A DNA stretch of 64,000 nucleotides, taken from the NCBI RefSeq assembly GCF_025215155.1, contig NZ_JALHAM010000122.1. The stretch is one strand, 5' to 3'. The notes below the pieces were generated by a model that saw only the letters and a list, made by a program, of their open reading frames with translations, ran no database searches and had not been told where the DNA came from. Shown one piece after another: positions 36,515-42,865 of this stretch. A program made the position numbers and the translations under genes. Source of the DNA: Dryocola clanedunensis (GTDB lineage: Bacteria > Pseudomonadota > Gammaproteobacteria > Enterobacterales > Enterobacteriaceae). The number at the start of each line of letters is the position of its first letter. The stretch's first letter is position 1.

Positions 36515-37045
36515 ATGGCTATTAAGAATAGTACCACACTCGCTCGCCCTGAAATCACCGATAATCATTCTGCTTTTGCGGAGGATCTCACAGCCTTACT
36601 GGAATTACCGCTTGGCGCGGAGCACGATTTATTCCAGGTGCTGGCGATATGCCAGATCTATGCTGATGAATTAACTGAAACCAATAATCACGCTGAATGT
36701 TTAGCGCTGTGCGGGCGTCTGCTCGCCGGGCTAAATATGTTGAAGGCCGTTTTAAAAGCACCGCTGCCGGAACATCTTATTGAGCTGCTGACCGTTGAAG
36801 CTGGCGATACAGAAGAGTACAGCAGCCCGCTGACCACAGATTCAGAGACCGTCCGGGAATACTGCTGTGCATTAACTATGGTGCTGCTGAACCAGCAGGC
36901 TCCGGCAGACCAGCGGGAATACATCATCGGGTTGTTGGGCGAACTGCTCGCTATGCTGGCAGAGGATTTGAAAACGCCGCGCTTTATCCGCACTTCCGAC
37001 GGGCTGGCGATGCTGGACGGCGAGGCCGTGCCGGGCATTCACTAA
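36515..37045 (+). CDS. Acidic, helical hypothetical protein
   Basis: 176 residues from the ATG at 36515 (MAIKNSTTLARPEI), preceded by GAGG in a repeated leader motif. It is leucine- and glutamate-rich and mostly alpha-helical in character, without membrane segments or signal peptide. Cysteines occur in ICQIY and LCGRLL. The C-terminus ends RFIRTSDGLAMLDGEAVPGIH. I do not recognise an experimentally characterised family; similar proteins are found as orphans in enterobacterial accessory regions. An in-frame start at 36464 lies within the leader and is less likely. Confidence 0.65.
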   Translation: MAIKNSTTLARPEITDNHSAFAEDLTALLELPLGAEHDLFQVLAICQIYADELTETNNHAECLALCGRLLAGLNMLKAVLKAPLPEHLIELLTVEAGDTEEYSSPLTTDSETVREYCCALTMVLLNQQAPADQREYIIGLLGELLAMLAEDLKTPRFIRTSDGLAMLDGEAVPGIH

Positions 37046-37113
37046 ATATCAGGGTTGCCGCCTTCTCGGCCAGCTAACGGCTGTGAAGGCGGGCAAACGT
37101 CAGCAGTGGTTGC

Positions 37114-37482
37114 CTATTTGAGTTGTTGCACTGCACCATCGCTGTTTACCCGGAACAGAACCCTGTAGTTTCTGATGCCATCTTTACCGTTATTGATTTT
37201 AAAAACGACATTATACGTCTCACCTTTTTTATATGGGTAAAAAGGCAGGCATGTCTGGCTGGCTGCAAACGGGTGAACATCTATCCAGTTGTTGGCGTAT
37301 TGCCATTCAGGATATTGACTAATTTCATATGCAGTATATTTATCTGAGGCTGAAGCATCTTTAGTATAAATACAGATGTTGCCATCAACAGATGTAATGT
37401 CGCCGCTGTTGGTGATGTAAGGATCATTCTGGTGGCATCCAGCCAGGAATAATGACAGACATGTTATATAGACTAATCGCAT
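37114..37482 (-). CDS. Periplasmic lipoprotein, putative immunity partner of the metallopeptidase-like protein
   Basis: 122 residues with a signal peptide and lipobox LAGC (Cys16). The residue after Cys is His, so outer-membrane sorting is expected. The mature part is a small beta-rich domain with two further cysteines (NICIY, QTCLPFYPY) that could form a disulfide. It resembles the small lipoproteins annotated as putative T6SS periplasmic immunity proteins. It starts 9 bases after the HEXXH protein gene upstream, the arrangement of an effector-immunity pair; immunity function is inferred. Confidence 0.65.
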   Translation of the reverse strand: MRLVYITCLSLFLAGCHQNDPYITNSGDITSVDGNICIYTKDASASDKYTAYEISQYPEWQYANNWIDVHPFAASQTCLPFYPYKKGETYNVVFKINNGKDGIRNYRVLFRVNSDGAVQQLK

Positions 37483-37491
37483 GCGTATGCC

Positions 37492-38028
37492 TCAGTAATG
37501 GTTAAACCAAACAATCGTCTCTTCATACATATTTAACAGCTCTTTTTCAGATAATTGCCTCATGTTAATGTCAGCATAATCCGAATGGTCCCAGGCCATT
37601 TTACCATGCCTTTTCAGGAGCCAATAATCAGCCATTATACTCGCCTGTTGTTCAAGCCTGAAATCCGTTATTTTTTTACCTTTCGATAATTCATATTGGT
37701 AACTGACAAATCCTGAAACCAACCCGCGCGTCCTGACATTCATCCCCTTTTGATGCTGCCATACATGCATCATTTCATGTATAAAACGCCATTGGTCTCT
37801 GAGGGGGGAAGCACTGAAGTCGGGGAAGTAGTCTTCAGCACGGTAAAAAATCTCGCCGGCAGGAGTCATTGCAACGCCTTTGCTTTGTAAACCAAATGGC
37901 AGATATGAGTCGCAGTGGATCCAGACTCTATTGTATTTAATATTGTTCCCATACACACTTTTGGCCAGGATGATTTCACCAATCGTCAGCAGCCGCTGGT
38001 TCCCTTCTTGTGTCATTTTTAATTCCAT
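37492..38028 (-). CDS. HEXXH zinc-metallopeptidase-like protein (Rhs/VgrG-associated type)
   Basis: 178 residues (or 174 from the ATG at 38016, which has GGA at a better distance). It has a zinc-protease motif FIHEMMHVWQH: H84-E85-x-x-H88. The pattern LTIGEIILAKSVYGN ... YLPFGLQ ... AMTPAGEIFYR ... WRFIHEMMHVWQ is that of small proteins often annotated 'Rhs/Vgr-related' that sit near T6SS spike or tube genes. No signal peptide, as expected for T6SS cargo. The lipoprotein gene follows immediately and the Hcp-effector modules lie upstream. Being a toxin is an inference from motif and context. Confidence 0.7.
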   Translation of the reverse strand: MELKMTQEGNQRLLTIGEIILAKSVYGNNIKYNRVWIHCDSYLPFGLQSKGVAMTPAGEIFYRAEDYFPDFSASPLRDQWRFIHEMMHVWQHQKGMNVRTRGLVSGFVSYQYELSKGKKITDFRLEQQASIMADYWLLKRHGKMAWDHSDYADINMRQLSEKELLNMYEETIVWFNHY

Positions 38029-38280
38029 TTATAAAGAAAAATGGAACTCTAACATTGAGTTAACATGTGAAATTGTTCATGGCTCACAGATGATCTTTTT
38101 TATTGAAAAATAGGAATTGTCACTATTGTATGAAGAGACATGACTGCGACTAATTGAGTTGCAGACCTCACCAAAATGAAGGATGGAGTCGTTCTGTGAA
38201 CAATTAATATGGCAAATCGTAGAGTTACAAATTGAGGAAGCCCGGTCGATTGGCCAGGCTTTGCCATTCAGGTAGGAATA
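38029..38280. other. Non-coding gap between the metallopeptidase pair and module 1
   Basis: About 250 AT-rich bases. No open frame, hairpin-U terminator or known repeat was recognised; it presumably holds the promoter of the 38028 gene. Confidence 0.4.
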
Positions 38281-38718
38281 TTATTTAGCCTTGCGGGCGT
38301 TGTCTGCTTTCCATTCTTCGTATGTCGCCTCGAGGATCCACAGACAGGTTGCTCCTTTGTCCGTTTCCAGCAGGGCCAGCCGGGTTCGCTGGTAAAAAGT
38401 CTCTATCTCAGCCGATTGTTTGTTAATGGGTCCCATGCAAACGAGGTCTGTCCCAACGAAATGAGGCCAGTCCCGTGAGTCCAGCACGGCCAGAGCCTTC
38501 AACGCGCCTTCGGTGTTACTCGACAGTGCAGTCGATAGCGCATCTTCGAGCGCTTGCGACTGCTGCACGTTCGCAACTTTGGCAAGTTCGGGGGCCTTAT
38601 CGAGCCAGGCCTGTTCTCCGGTGGCAATCCCCGCCAAAGCATCGGGCCAGTTGATGGTTGCGGCCATCGCGCTGGCCGCCATAGCTGACAGCAAAAGCAG
38701 CAGGATTAACCGCCTCAT
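38281..38718 (-). CDS. Periplasmic immunity protein of module 1 (Tldi1-type)
   Basis: 145 residues from the ATG at 38718 (MRRLILLLLL), with a signal peptide cleaved near residue 20 (SAMA-AT). The mature protein begins INWPDALAGIATGEQAWLDKAPELA and has two cysteines (DLVCMG, GATCLW). It overlaps the effector gene by 4 bases, the usual tight effector-immunity linkage. Its last 38 residues are identical to the module-2 copy at 40044 while the middle is divergent. A periplasmic location fits protection from a peptidoglycan-acting effector. The role is inferred from context. Confidence 0.78.
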   Translation of the reverse strand: MRRLILLLLLSAMAASAMAATINWPDALAGIATGEQAWLDKAPELAKVANVQQSQALEDALSTALSSNTEGALKALAVLDSRDWPHFVGTDLVCMGPINKQSAEIETFYQRTRLALLETDKGATCLWILEATYEEWKADNARKAK

Positions 38719-39071
38719 CTGACCACCTCCAGCATTCCACCTACGCTGATTATCCGCCAGCGTGTTGCGGGGGACATTATGATGCAACCTTCCGAGGCGA
38801 ATCCCGCTGGCTTGTTCACACGTTCGCCATGAATACGGAAGGCGGAGCGGCCATAAGAATCCCCTGAAGTCTGCTCCAGAATAATGGTGGCAGGGCCTTT
38901 TGAACGAGAATGGCCCGCGATGCGATAGGTGCCCCGGGGTAGTGGCCCCATCCCTTTAACCTGCTGGCGATCAGGGTTGTTTTTATTCGTCAGGCTGCCG
39001 GAGTATCCAGTCTCGACCAGTTCGCTGCCATAGTACAACCTGCCTGTGCTTTGTTCATATTTCCATGCCAT
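38715..39071 (-). CDS. Tlde1-type T6SS effector (L,D-transpeptidase fold), module 1
   Basis: 118 residues from the ATG at 39071 (MAWKYEQSTG). It has the DUF2778/Tlde1 domain: a beta-rich YSGSLTNKNNP ... GMGPLPRGTYRI region and a catalytic FRIHGE ... ASEGC motif with His81, Ser93 and Cys96. Tlde1 proteins are delivered by T6SS into the target periplasm, where they cut or exchange D-amino acids on tetrapeptide stems. No signal peptide, so it must be delivered by a secretion machine, presumably with the Hcp encoded 13 bases upstream. The last 20 residues differ from the module-2 copy. Confidence 0.85.
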   Translation of the reverse strand: MAWKYEQSTGRLYYGSELVETGYSGSLTNKNNPDRQQVKGMGPLPRGTYRIAGHSRSKGPATIILEQTSGDSYGRSAFRIHGERVNKPAGFASEGCIIMSPATRWRIISVGGMLEVVR

Positions 39072-39084
39072 AGGTAATAATCCC

Positions 39085-39576
39085 TTATGCCGTTGTGCGT
39101 TCTTTCCAGCTGTCTGAGTGGATGATATTTCCATCCACATACCGCCAGGTGATTTTTTCGTAAACAAGCTCAATCATTTCAAGATGGTTTCTGGCTTCGC
39201 CGTACTGGGATTTGACGTCATACATCATCGGCCCAACCGTTACGACCATTACGTCCTCCATCACGGCGCTGAAGTATTCCACTTCCTGACCAGCGTCATT
39301 AATGCGATAAAATTTAACCTCAGCAGATTTCAGCTTCTGGGCAGTGGTCACGGCCTTGTACAGGTAGGGGCTGGAAGCATCAATCTCTTTGCTGAAAAGA
39401 TAAGGGGAATGTTCGCGGGTGGCAGTAGGTTTGCCTGTTGCGCTGTCTGTGGGGAGGGTGACGCCGTGATTCAGGCCGAGGATCTCGATACTGCCTTCAC
39501 GGCCTGCAACGTCGACAGAGCCGCGAATATCCACGCCGCCGTCGTCTTTGAGCCATAGATAAGCTGGAATAGCCAT
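39085..39576 (-). CDS. hcp: Orphan Hcp, T6SS tube protein, module 1
   Basis: 163 residues, Hcp family (hexameric tube subunit that also carries small effectors in its lumen). It has the Hcp opening MAIPAYLWLKDDGGVDIRGS, the HGVTLPTD ... REHSPYLFSKEID segment and the C-terminal YEKITWRYVDGNIIHSDSW. No other T6SS structural gene lies in the window, so this is an orphan Hcp serving a T6SS encoded elsewhere. Residues 1-58 are almost identical to the module-2 Hcp (one change); the 60-145 part is clearly more divergent. Confidence 0.92.
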   Translation of the reverse strand: MAIPAYLWLKDDGGVDIRGSVDVAGREGSIEILGLNHGVTLPTDSATGKPTATREHSPYLFSKEIDASSPYLYKAVTTAQKLKSAEVKFYRINDAGQEVEYFSAVMEDVMVVTVGPMMYDVKSQYGEARNHLEMIELVYEKITWRYVDGNIIHSDSWKERTTA

Positions 39577-39750
39577 AGTTTAAACTCCATTTCAAAGAGT
39601 GAGCCAGCTTGTACCCTGCTGGCTAATCTGCTGCTTTCGCAGTGGATTTAAACTATCCCCATGTCAAATTAGCGTCAATTTTGTACAGCGTGAAAATTCA
39701 GCAATTGTGAGGCGTGTTGAATTAGGTAACTCTATTCCGATAGAGGGGGA
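39577..39750. repeat. Duplicated hcp upstream region, copy 1
   Basis: About 170 bases nearly identical to 41343-41516, including the motif GAGTGAGCCAGCTTG...CTGCTGGCTAATCTGCTG and CTATTCCGATAGAG. They carry the shared promoter and leader of the two hcp genes. Confidence 0.85.
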
Positions 39751-39783
39751 GTCATGAGTTATGTCACGCAAGCGTGCGTTTTT

Positions 39784-39862
39784 CCCCTCACCCCGGCCCT
39801 CTCCCCAGAGGGGCGAGGGGGAAAAGAGTACAACGGTTTCAGTCTTCGAAGTACCAGTATCC
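39784..39862. repeat. GC-rich repeat plus duplicated roxA tail
   Basis: CCCTCACCCCGGCCCTCTCC...GAGGGGCGAGGGG at 39784-39821 is the same interspersed repeat as at 41551 and 41616. It is followed at 39839-39862 by 24 bases matching the last codons and stop of roxA (41672-41695) with one mismatch. Confidence 0.85.
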
Positions 39863-40043
39863 GACGCTGGCTGTGAAAGCGAGTTAGTCGACCTGATGCC
39901 GTTCAAGTAAGCTAATGAATCAGGGGAAACACCGGCATTTGGTTCCCGGGGGGACGCCAGAGCCGGTGGTCGCCCCGGGTATCACGATTTAAAACTTACG
40001 GCATTCAGCCGCCAGATCGGGCTTTGTGCCTGAAGGCGAAATA
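39863..40043. other. Spacer between modules
   Basis: 180 bases. No gene recognised. The stretch GGTTCCCGGGGGGACGCC...GGCGTCCCC-like (39940-39985) can fold. It may be debris of the recombination that duplicated the module. Confidence 0.35.
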
Positions 40044-40484
40044 TTATTTAGCCTTACGGGCGTTGTCTGCTTTCCATTCTTCGTATGTCGCCTCGAGGAT
40101 CCACAGACAGGTTGCTCCTTTGTCCGTTTCCAGCAGGGCCAGCCGGGTTCGCTGGTAATAATCTTCAACCATAGCGTCATTGGTGAACAGCTCAGCGGGA
40201 ACACCACATACGATGTCCGTCCCAATCATATGGGGCCATGATTTTGCGTCGATGGTGCCGAGTGTATCCAGAACGCCCGTGGTATTCTTTGGTAACGCTA
40301 TAGAAAGTGCATCTTCGAGATCAGCGGCCTGCTTAACGTCCGCCGTGGCCGCCAGTTCTGGGACCTTATCAAGCCAGCCTTGCTCGCCTGATTTGACGCC
40401 CTTCAGCGAAGCGGGCCAGTCGATAGCATTTCCACCCGCCCAGACCAGATACGGGAACAGGCTCAGAACCAGTAGTCGCCTCAT
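40044..40484 (-). CDS. Periplasmic immunity protein of module 2 (Tldi1-type)
   Basis: 146 residues with a signal peptide (MRRLLVLSLFPYLVWAGG, cleavage near residue 17-19), two mature cysteines (DIVCGV, GATCLW) and the same domain as the module-1 copy. It shares the last 38 residues exactly with that copy (only one base differs over about 115), yet differs across the middle, consistent with specificity for its own effector. It overlaps the effector gene by 4 bases. Confidence 0.78.
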   Translation of the reverse strand: MRRLLVLSLFPYLVWAGGNAIDWPASLKGVKSGEQGWLDKVPELAATADVKQAADLEDALSIALPKNTTGVLDTLGTIDAKSWPHMIGTDIVCGVPAELFTNDAMVEDYYQRTRLALLETDKGATCLWILEATYEEWKADNARKAK

Positions 40485-40837
40485 CGCACCACCTCAAGCG
40501 TCCCGCCCTCACGTAGAATCCGCCGCCGGGTAGACCGGGACATAATAATACAACCCTCAGACGCGAAGCCCGCAGGCTTGTTAACTCTTTCTCCGTGGAT
40601 GCGGAACGCCGAGCGGCCAAACGTGTCCCCAGACGTCTGTTCCAGGATAATTGTCATCGGGCCTTTTGATACTGAGTGCCCCGCGATTCTGTAGGTTCCC
40701 CGGGGAAGCGGCCCCATCCCTTTAACCTGCTGGCGGTCGGGGTTGTTTTTATTAGTCAGGCTGCCTGAGTATCCGGTCTCGACCAGTTCGCTGCCATAGT
40801 ACAACCTGCCCGTGCTTTGTTCATATTTCCATGCCAT
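40481..40837 (-). CDS. Tlde1-type T6SS effector, module 2
   Basis: 118 residues, paralogue of the 38715 effector. The first 54 residues are identical; catalytic His81, Ser93 and Cys96 are kept (FRIHGE, ASEGC). Changes cluster near the core (HSVSKGPMT, DTFGRS) and at the C-terminus (RSTRRRILREGGTLEVVR). It starts 13 bases after the hcp stop. Two active-looking effectors in tandem suggest diversification rather than decay. Confidence 0.85.
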   Translation of the reverse strand: MAWKYEQSTGRLYYGSELVETGYSGSLTNKNNPDRQQVKGMGPLPRGTYRIAGHSVSKGPMTIILEQTSGDTFGRSAFRIHGERVNKPAGFASEGCIIMSRSTRRRILREGGTLEVVR

Positions 40838-40850
40838 AGGTAATAATCCC

Positions 40851-41342
40851 TTATGCCGTTGCGCGTTCTTTCCAGCTGTCTGAGTGGATAATATTTCCGT
40901 CCACATAACGCCAGATGATTTTTTCATAGACCAGTTCCACTAGTTCCAGGTGGTTCCGCTTTTCCCCGTATTCGGATTTAACGTCATACATGATAGGCCC
41001 CACGCTGACGACCGTTACGCCTTCCATCAGGGTGCTGAAATACTCAGTCTCCTGACCAGCGTCATTGATTCGATAAAACTTAATTTCGGCGGAACGGAGC
41101 TTTTGCCCCGAGGTGACAGCCTTGTACAGATAAGGACTTGAGGAATCTATCTCTTTGTCGAAGCTGTAAGGGGAATGTTCGCGGGTGGCGGTAGGTTTGC
41201 CTGTTGCGCTGTCTGTGGGGAGGGTGACGCCGTGATTCAGGTCGAGGATCTCAATACTGCCTTCACGGCCTGCAACGTCGACAGAGCCGCGAATATCTAC
41301 GCCACCGTCGTCTTTGAGCCATAGATAAGCTGGAATAGCCAT
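40851..41342 (-). CDS. hcp: Orphan Hcp, module 2
   Basis: 163 residues, about 85-90% identical to the module-1 Hcp but unevenly: near-identical over residues 1-58 and at the very end, divergent between. Same Hcp family signatures. Promoter-proximal gene of the module-2 hcp-effector-immunity set. Confidence 0.92.
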   Translation of the reverse strand: MAIPAYLWLKDDGGVDIRGSVDVAGREGSIEILDLNHGVTLPTDSATGKPTATREHSPYSFDKEIDSSSPYLYKAVTSGQKLRSAEIKFYRINDAGQETEYFSTLMEGVTVVSVGPIMYDVKSEYGEKRNHLELVELVYEKIIWRYVDGNIIHSDSWKERATA

Positions 41343-41516
41343 AGTTTAAACTCCATTTTAAAGAGTGAGCCAGCTTGCACCCTGCTGGCTAATCTGCTGC
41401 TTTCGCAGTGGATTCAAACTATCCCTAAGTTAAATTAGCGTCAATTTTGTACAGCGTGAAAATTCAGCAATTGTGAGGCGTGTTGAATTAGGTAACTCTA
41501 TTCCGATAGAGGGGCA
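41343..41516. repeat. Duplicated hcp upstream region, copy 2
   Basis: Near-identical counterpart of 39577-39750, upstream of the second hcp. Confidence 0.85.
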
Positions 41517-41550
41517 GTAATGCGTTCTGTCAGACCTGTGTGCGTTTTTT

Positions 41551-41654
41551 CCCCTCACCCCGGCCTCTCCCCATAGGGGGGAGGGGGAAGAAGAATGCCA
41601 GGTCAGCGTAAAGTTTCCCTCACCCCGGCCCTCTCCCCAGAGGGGCGAGGGGGG
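41551..41654. repeat. Two copies of the GC-rich CCCTCACCCCGGCC repeat downstream of roxA
   Basis: Copies at 41551-41587 and 41616-41654. Each is a self-complementary hairpin (CCCTCACC...GGCGAGGGG type) similar to dispersed repeats common in Gammaproteobacteria. They may serve as terminators between roxA and the module. Confidence 0.8.
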
Positions 41655-41671
41655 AAAAGAGTATGACGATA

Positions 41672-42793
41672 TCAGTCTTCGAAGTACCAGTACCCGCTGT
41701 TCACCAGCGCGGCGAGCATTGCCAGGAACGACGGATCTTCCAGCGCGTCGCCAATCACTTCGGCATTCACCGTAATGTGGCTTGCCAGCGCTTCAACTGC
41801 CGGACGGTGCGGGCTGTCCAGCTTCTCGCCGTTGACGTACACCTCATCCGCGATGCGCAGCACGCGCAGGCCGCCCAGGCGGGTCAGGGAATCACCCTGC
41901 TTCAGGGCATCGTAGATTTCATCCGGCTGGTACGGTGGTTCTGCCGGGGCGACGTCCAGCTCGTGGCGCGACTGGGTGATAAACTCGCCGAACCAGGCGT
42001 TGAAGTTTTCCGGCTGGTTCACCAGATCCAGCATCATGCCGCGCAGTTTTTCCAGCTCTTCCGGCAGGATGTCCGCAGGGTGCTGACGGGACGGCACGTC
42101 CGGATCTGTATAGCGCAGGCTGCCCAGCTCGCGCTGCAGCACGTAATCCGCAAAGCCGCTGATCATCTCGCGGCCGCTCGGCGCACGGAAGCCCACCGAG
42201 TAGTTCATCGAGTTTTCAAGCGAGTAGCCTTCGTGCGGGAAGCCCGGCGGGATATACAGGATATCGCCCGGCTCCAGCTCTTCGTCGATGATGCCTTCGA
42301 ACGGCTCCACCTGCAGCAGGTCCGGGTGCGGGCAGTGCTGCTTCATCGGCACCTTTTCGCCCACGCGCCAGCGGCGGCGGCCCACGCCCTGAATGATAAA
42401 CACGTCGTACTGATCCAGATGGGGGCCCACGCCGCCGCCGGGGACGGAGAAGGAGATCATCAGGTCGTCGATGCGCCAGTCCGGCAGGGCGCGGAACGGG
42501 CGCATCAGCCCGGCGCTCTGCTCATGCCAGTGGTTCACCGCCTGCACCAGCAGCGACCAGTTGTTTTCGCTCAGGTGATCGTAGCTCTGGAAGGGACCGT
42601 GGCTGACCTGCCATTTCCCGTCCTGATGGCTCACCAGGCGGCTGTCCACCTCGTTTTCCATGGCAAGGCCTGCCAGTTCGTCAGGGGATATAGGATCGAT
42701 GAAGTTTTTGAAGCCGCGCTTGAGGACCACCGGGCGTTTTTGCCAGTAGCGCTCGATAAAATCGGGCCAGTTTAGGTCGAGGGTGTATTCCAT
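41672..42793 (-). CDS. roxA: Ribosomal protein L16 3-hydroxylase RoxA (YcfD)
   Basis: Fe(II)/2-oxoglutarate oxygenase of the JmjC type that hydroxylates Arg81 of ribosomal protein L16. It is 373 residues. The iron triad is visible: His125 and Asp127 (GPHLDQYD) and His187 (FPHEGY). The C-terminal dimerisation and winged-helix regions are complete. A hairpin (42801-42831) ends 7 bases before the start codon. The 3' end adjoins the T6SS module zone and a copy of its last 24 bases occurs inside that zone. Confidence 0.96.
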   Translation of the reverse strand: MEYTLDLNWPDFIERYWQKRPVVLKRGFKNFIDPISPDELAGLAMENEVDSRLVSHQDGKWQVSHGPFQSYDHLSENNWSLLVQAVNHWHEQSAGLMRPFRALPDWRIDDLMISFSVPGGGVGPHLDQYDVFIIQGVGRRRWRVGEKVPMKQHCPHPDLLQVEPFEGIIDEELEPGDILYIPPGFPHEGYSLENSMNYSVGFRAPSGREMISGFADYVLQRELGSLRYTDPDVPSRQHPADILPEELEKLRGMMLDLVNQPENFNAWFGEFITQSRHELDVAPAEPPYQPDEIYDALKQGDSLTRLGGLRVLRIADEVYVNGEKLDSPHRPAVEALASHITVNAEVIGDALEDPSFLAMLAALVNSGYWYFED

Positions 42794-42800
42794 TTTTTAT

Positions 42801-42831
42801 AATCCGGCAGGTGAAGGAACCTGCCTGGATT
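42801..42831 (-). promoter_or_regulatory. Hairpin in the roxA 5' leader
   Basis: Arms AATCCGGCAGGT and ACCTGCCTGGATT (one bulge) with a 6-base loop lie between phoQ and roxA. On the minus strand the arm covers the only Shine-Dalgarno-like GGA. There is no clear U-tract, so it is more likely an attenuating or occluding hairpin than a terminator. A TATAAT-like sequence (complement of 42829-42834) overlaps it. Confidence 0.55.
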
Positions 42832-42865
42832 ATAACGGATGGGGCGGGCGATTACGGGAGTATTT

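Noticed and set aside
38715..39173. Longer starts for the effectors (39173 and 40927)
   Set aside because: These would read through the end of hcp in another frame; the MAWKYEQ start 13 bases after hcp is shared by both modules and fits the family.
38281..41342. Complete type VI secretion system
   Set aside because: Only Hcp plus effector and immunity genes are present; no sheath, baseplate, membrane-complex or ClpV genes in the window.
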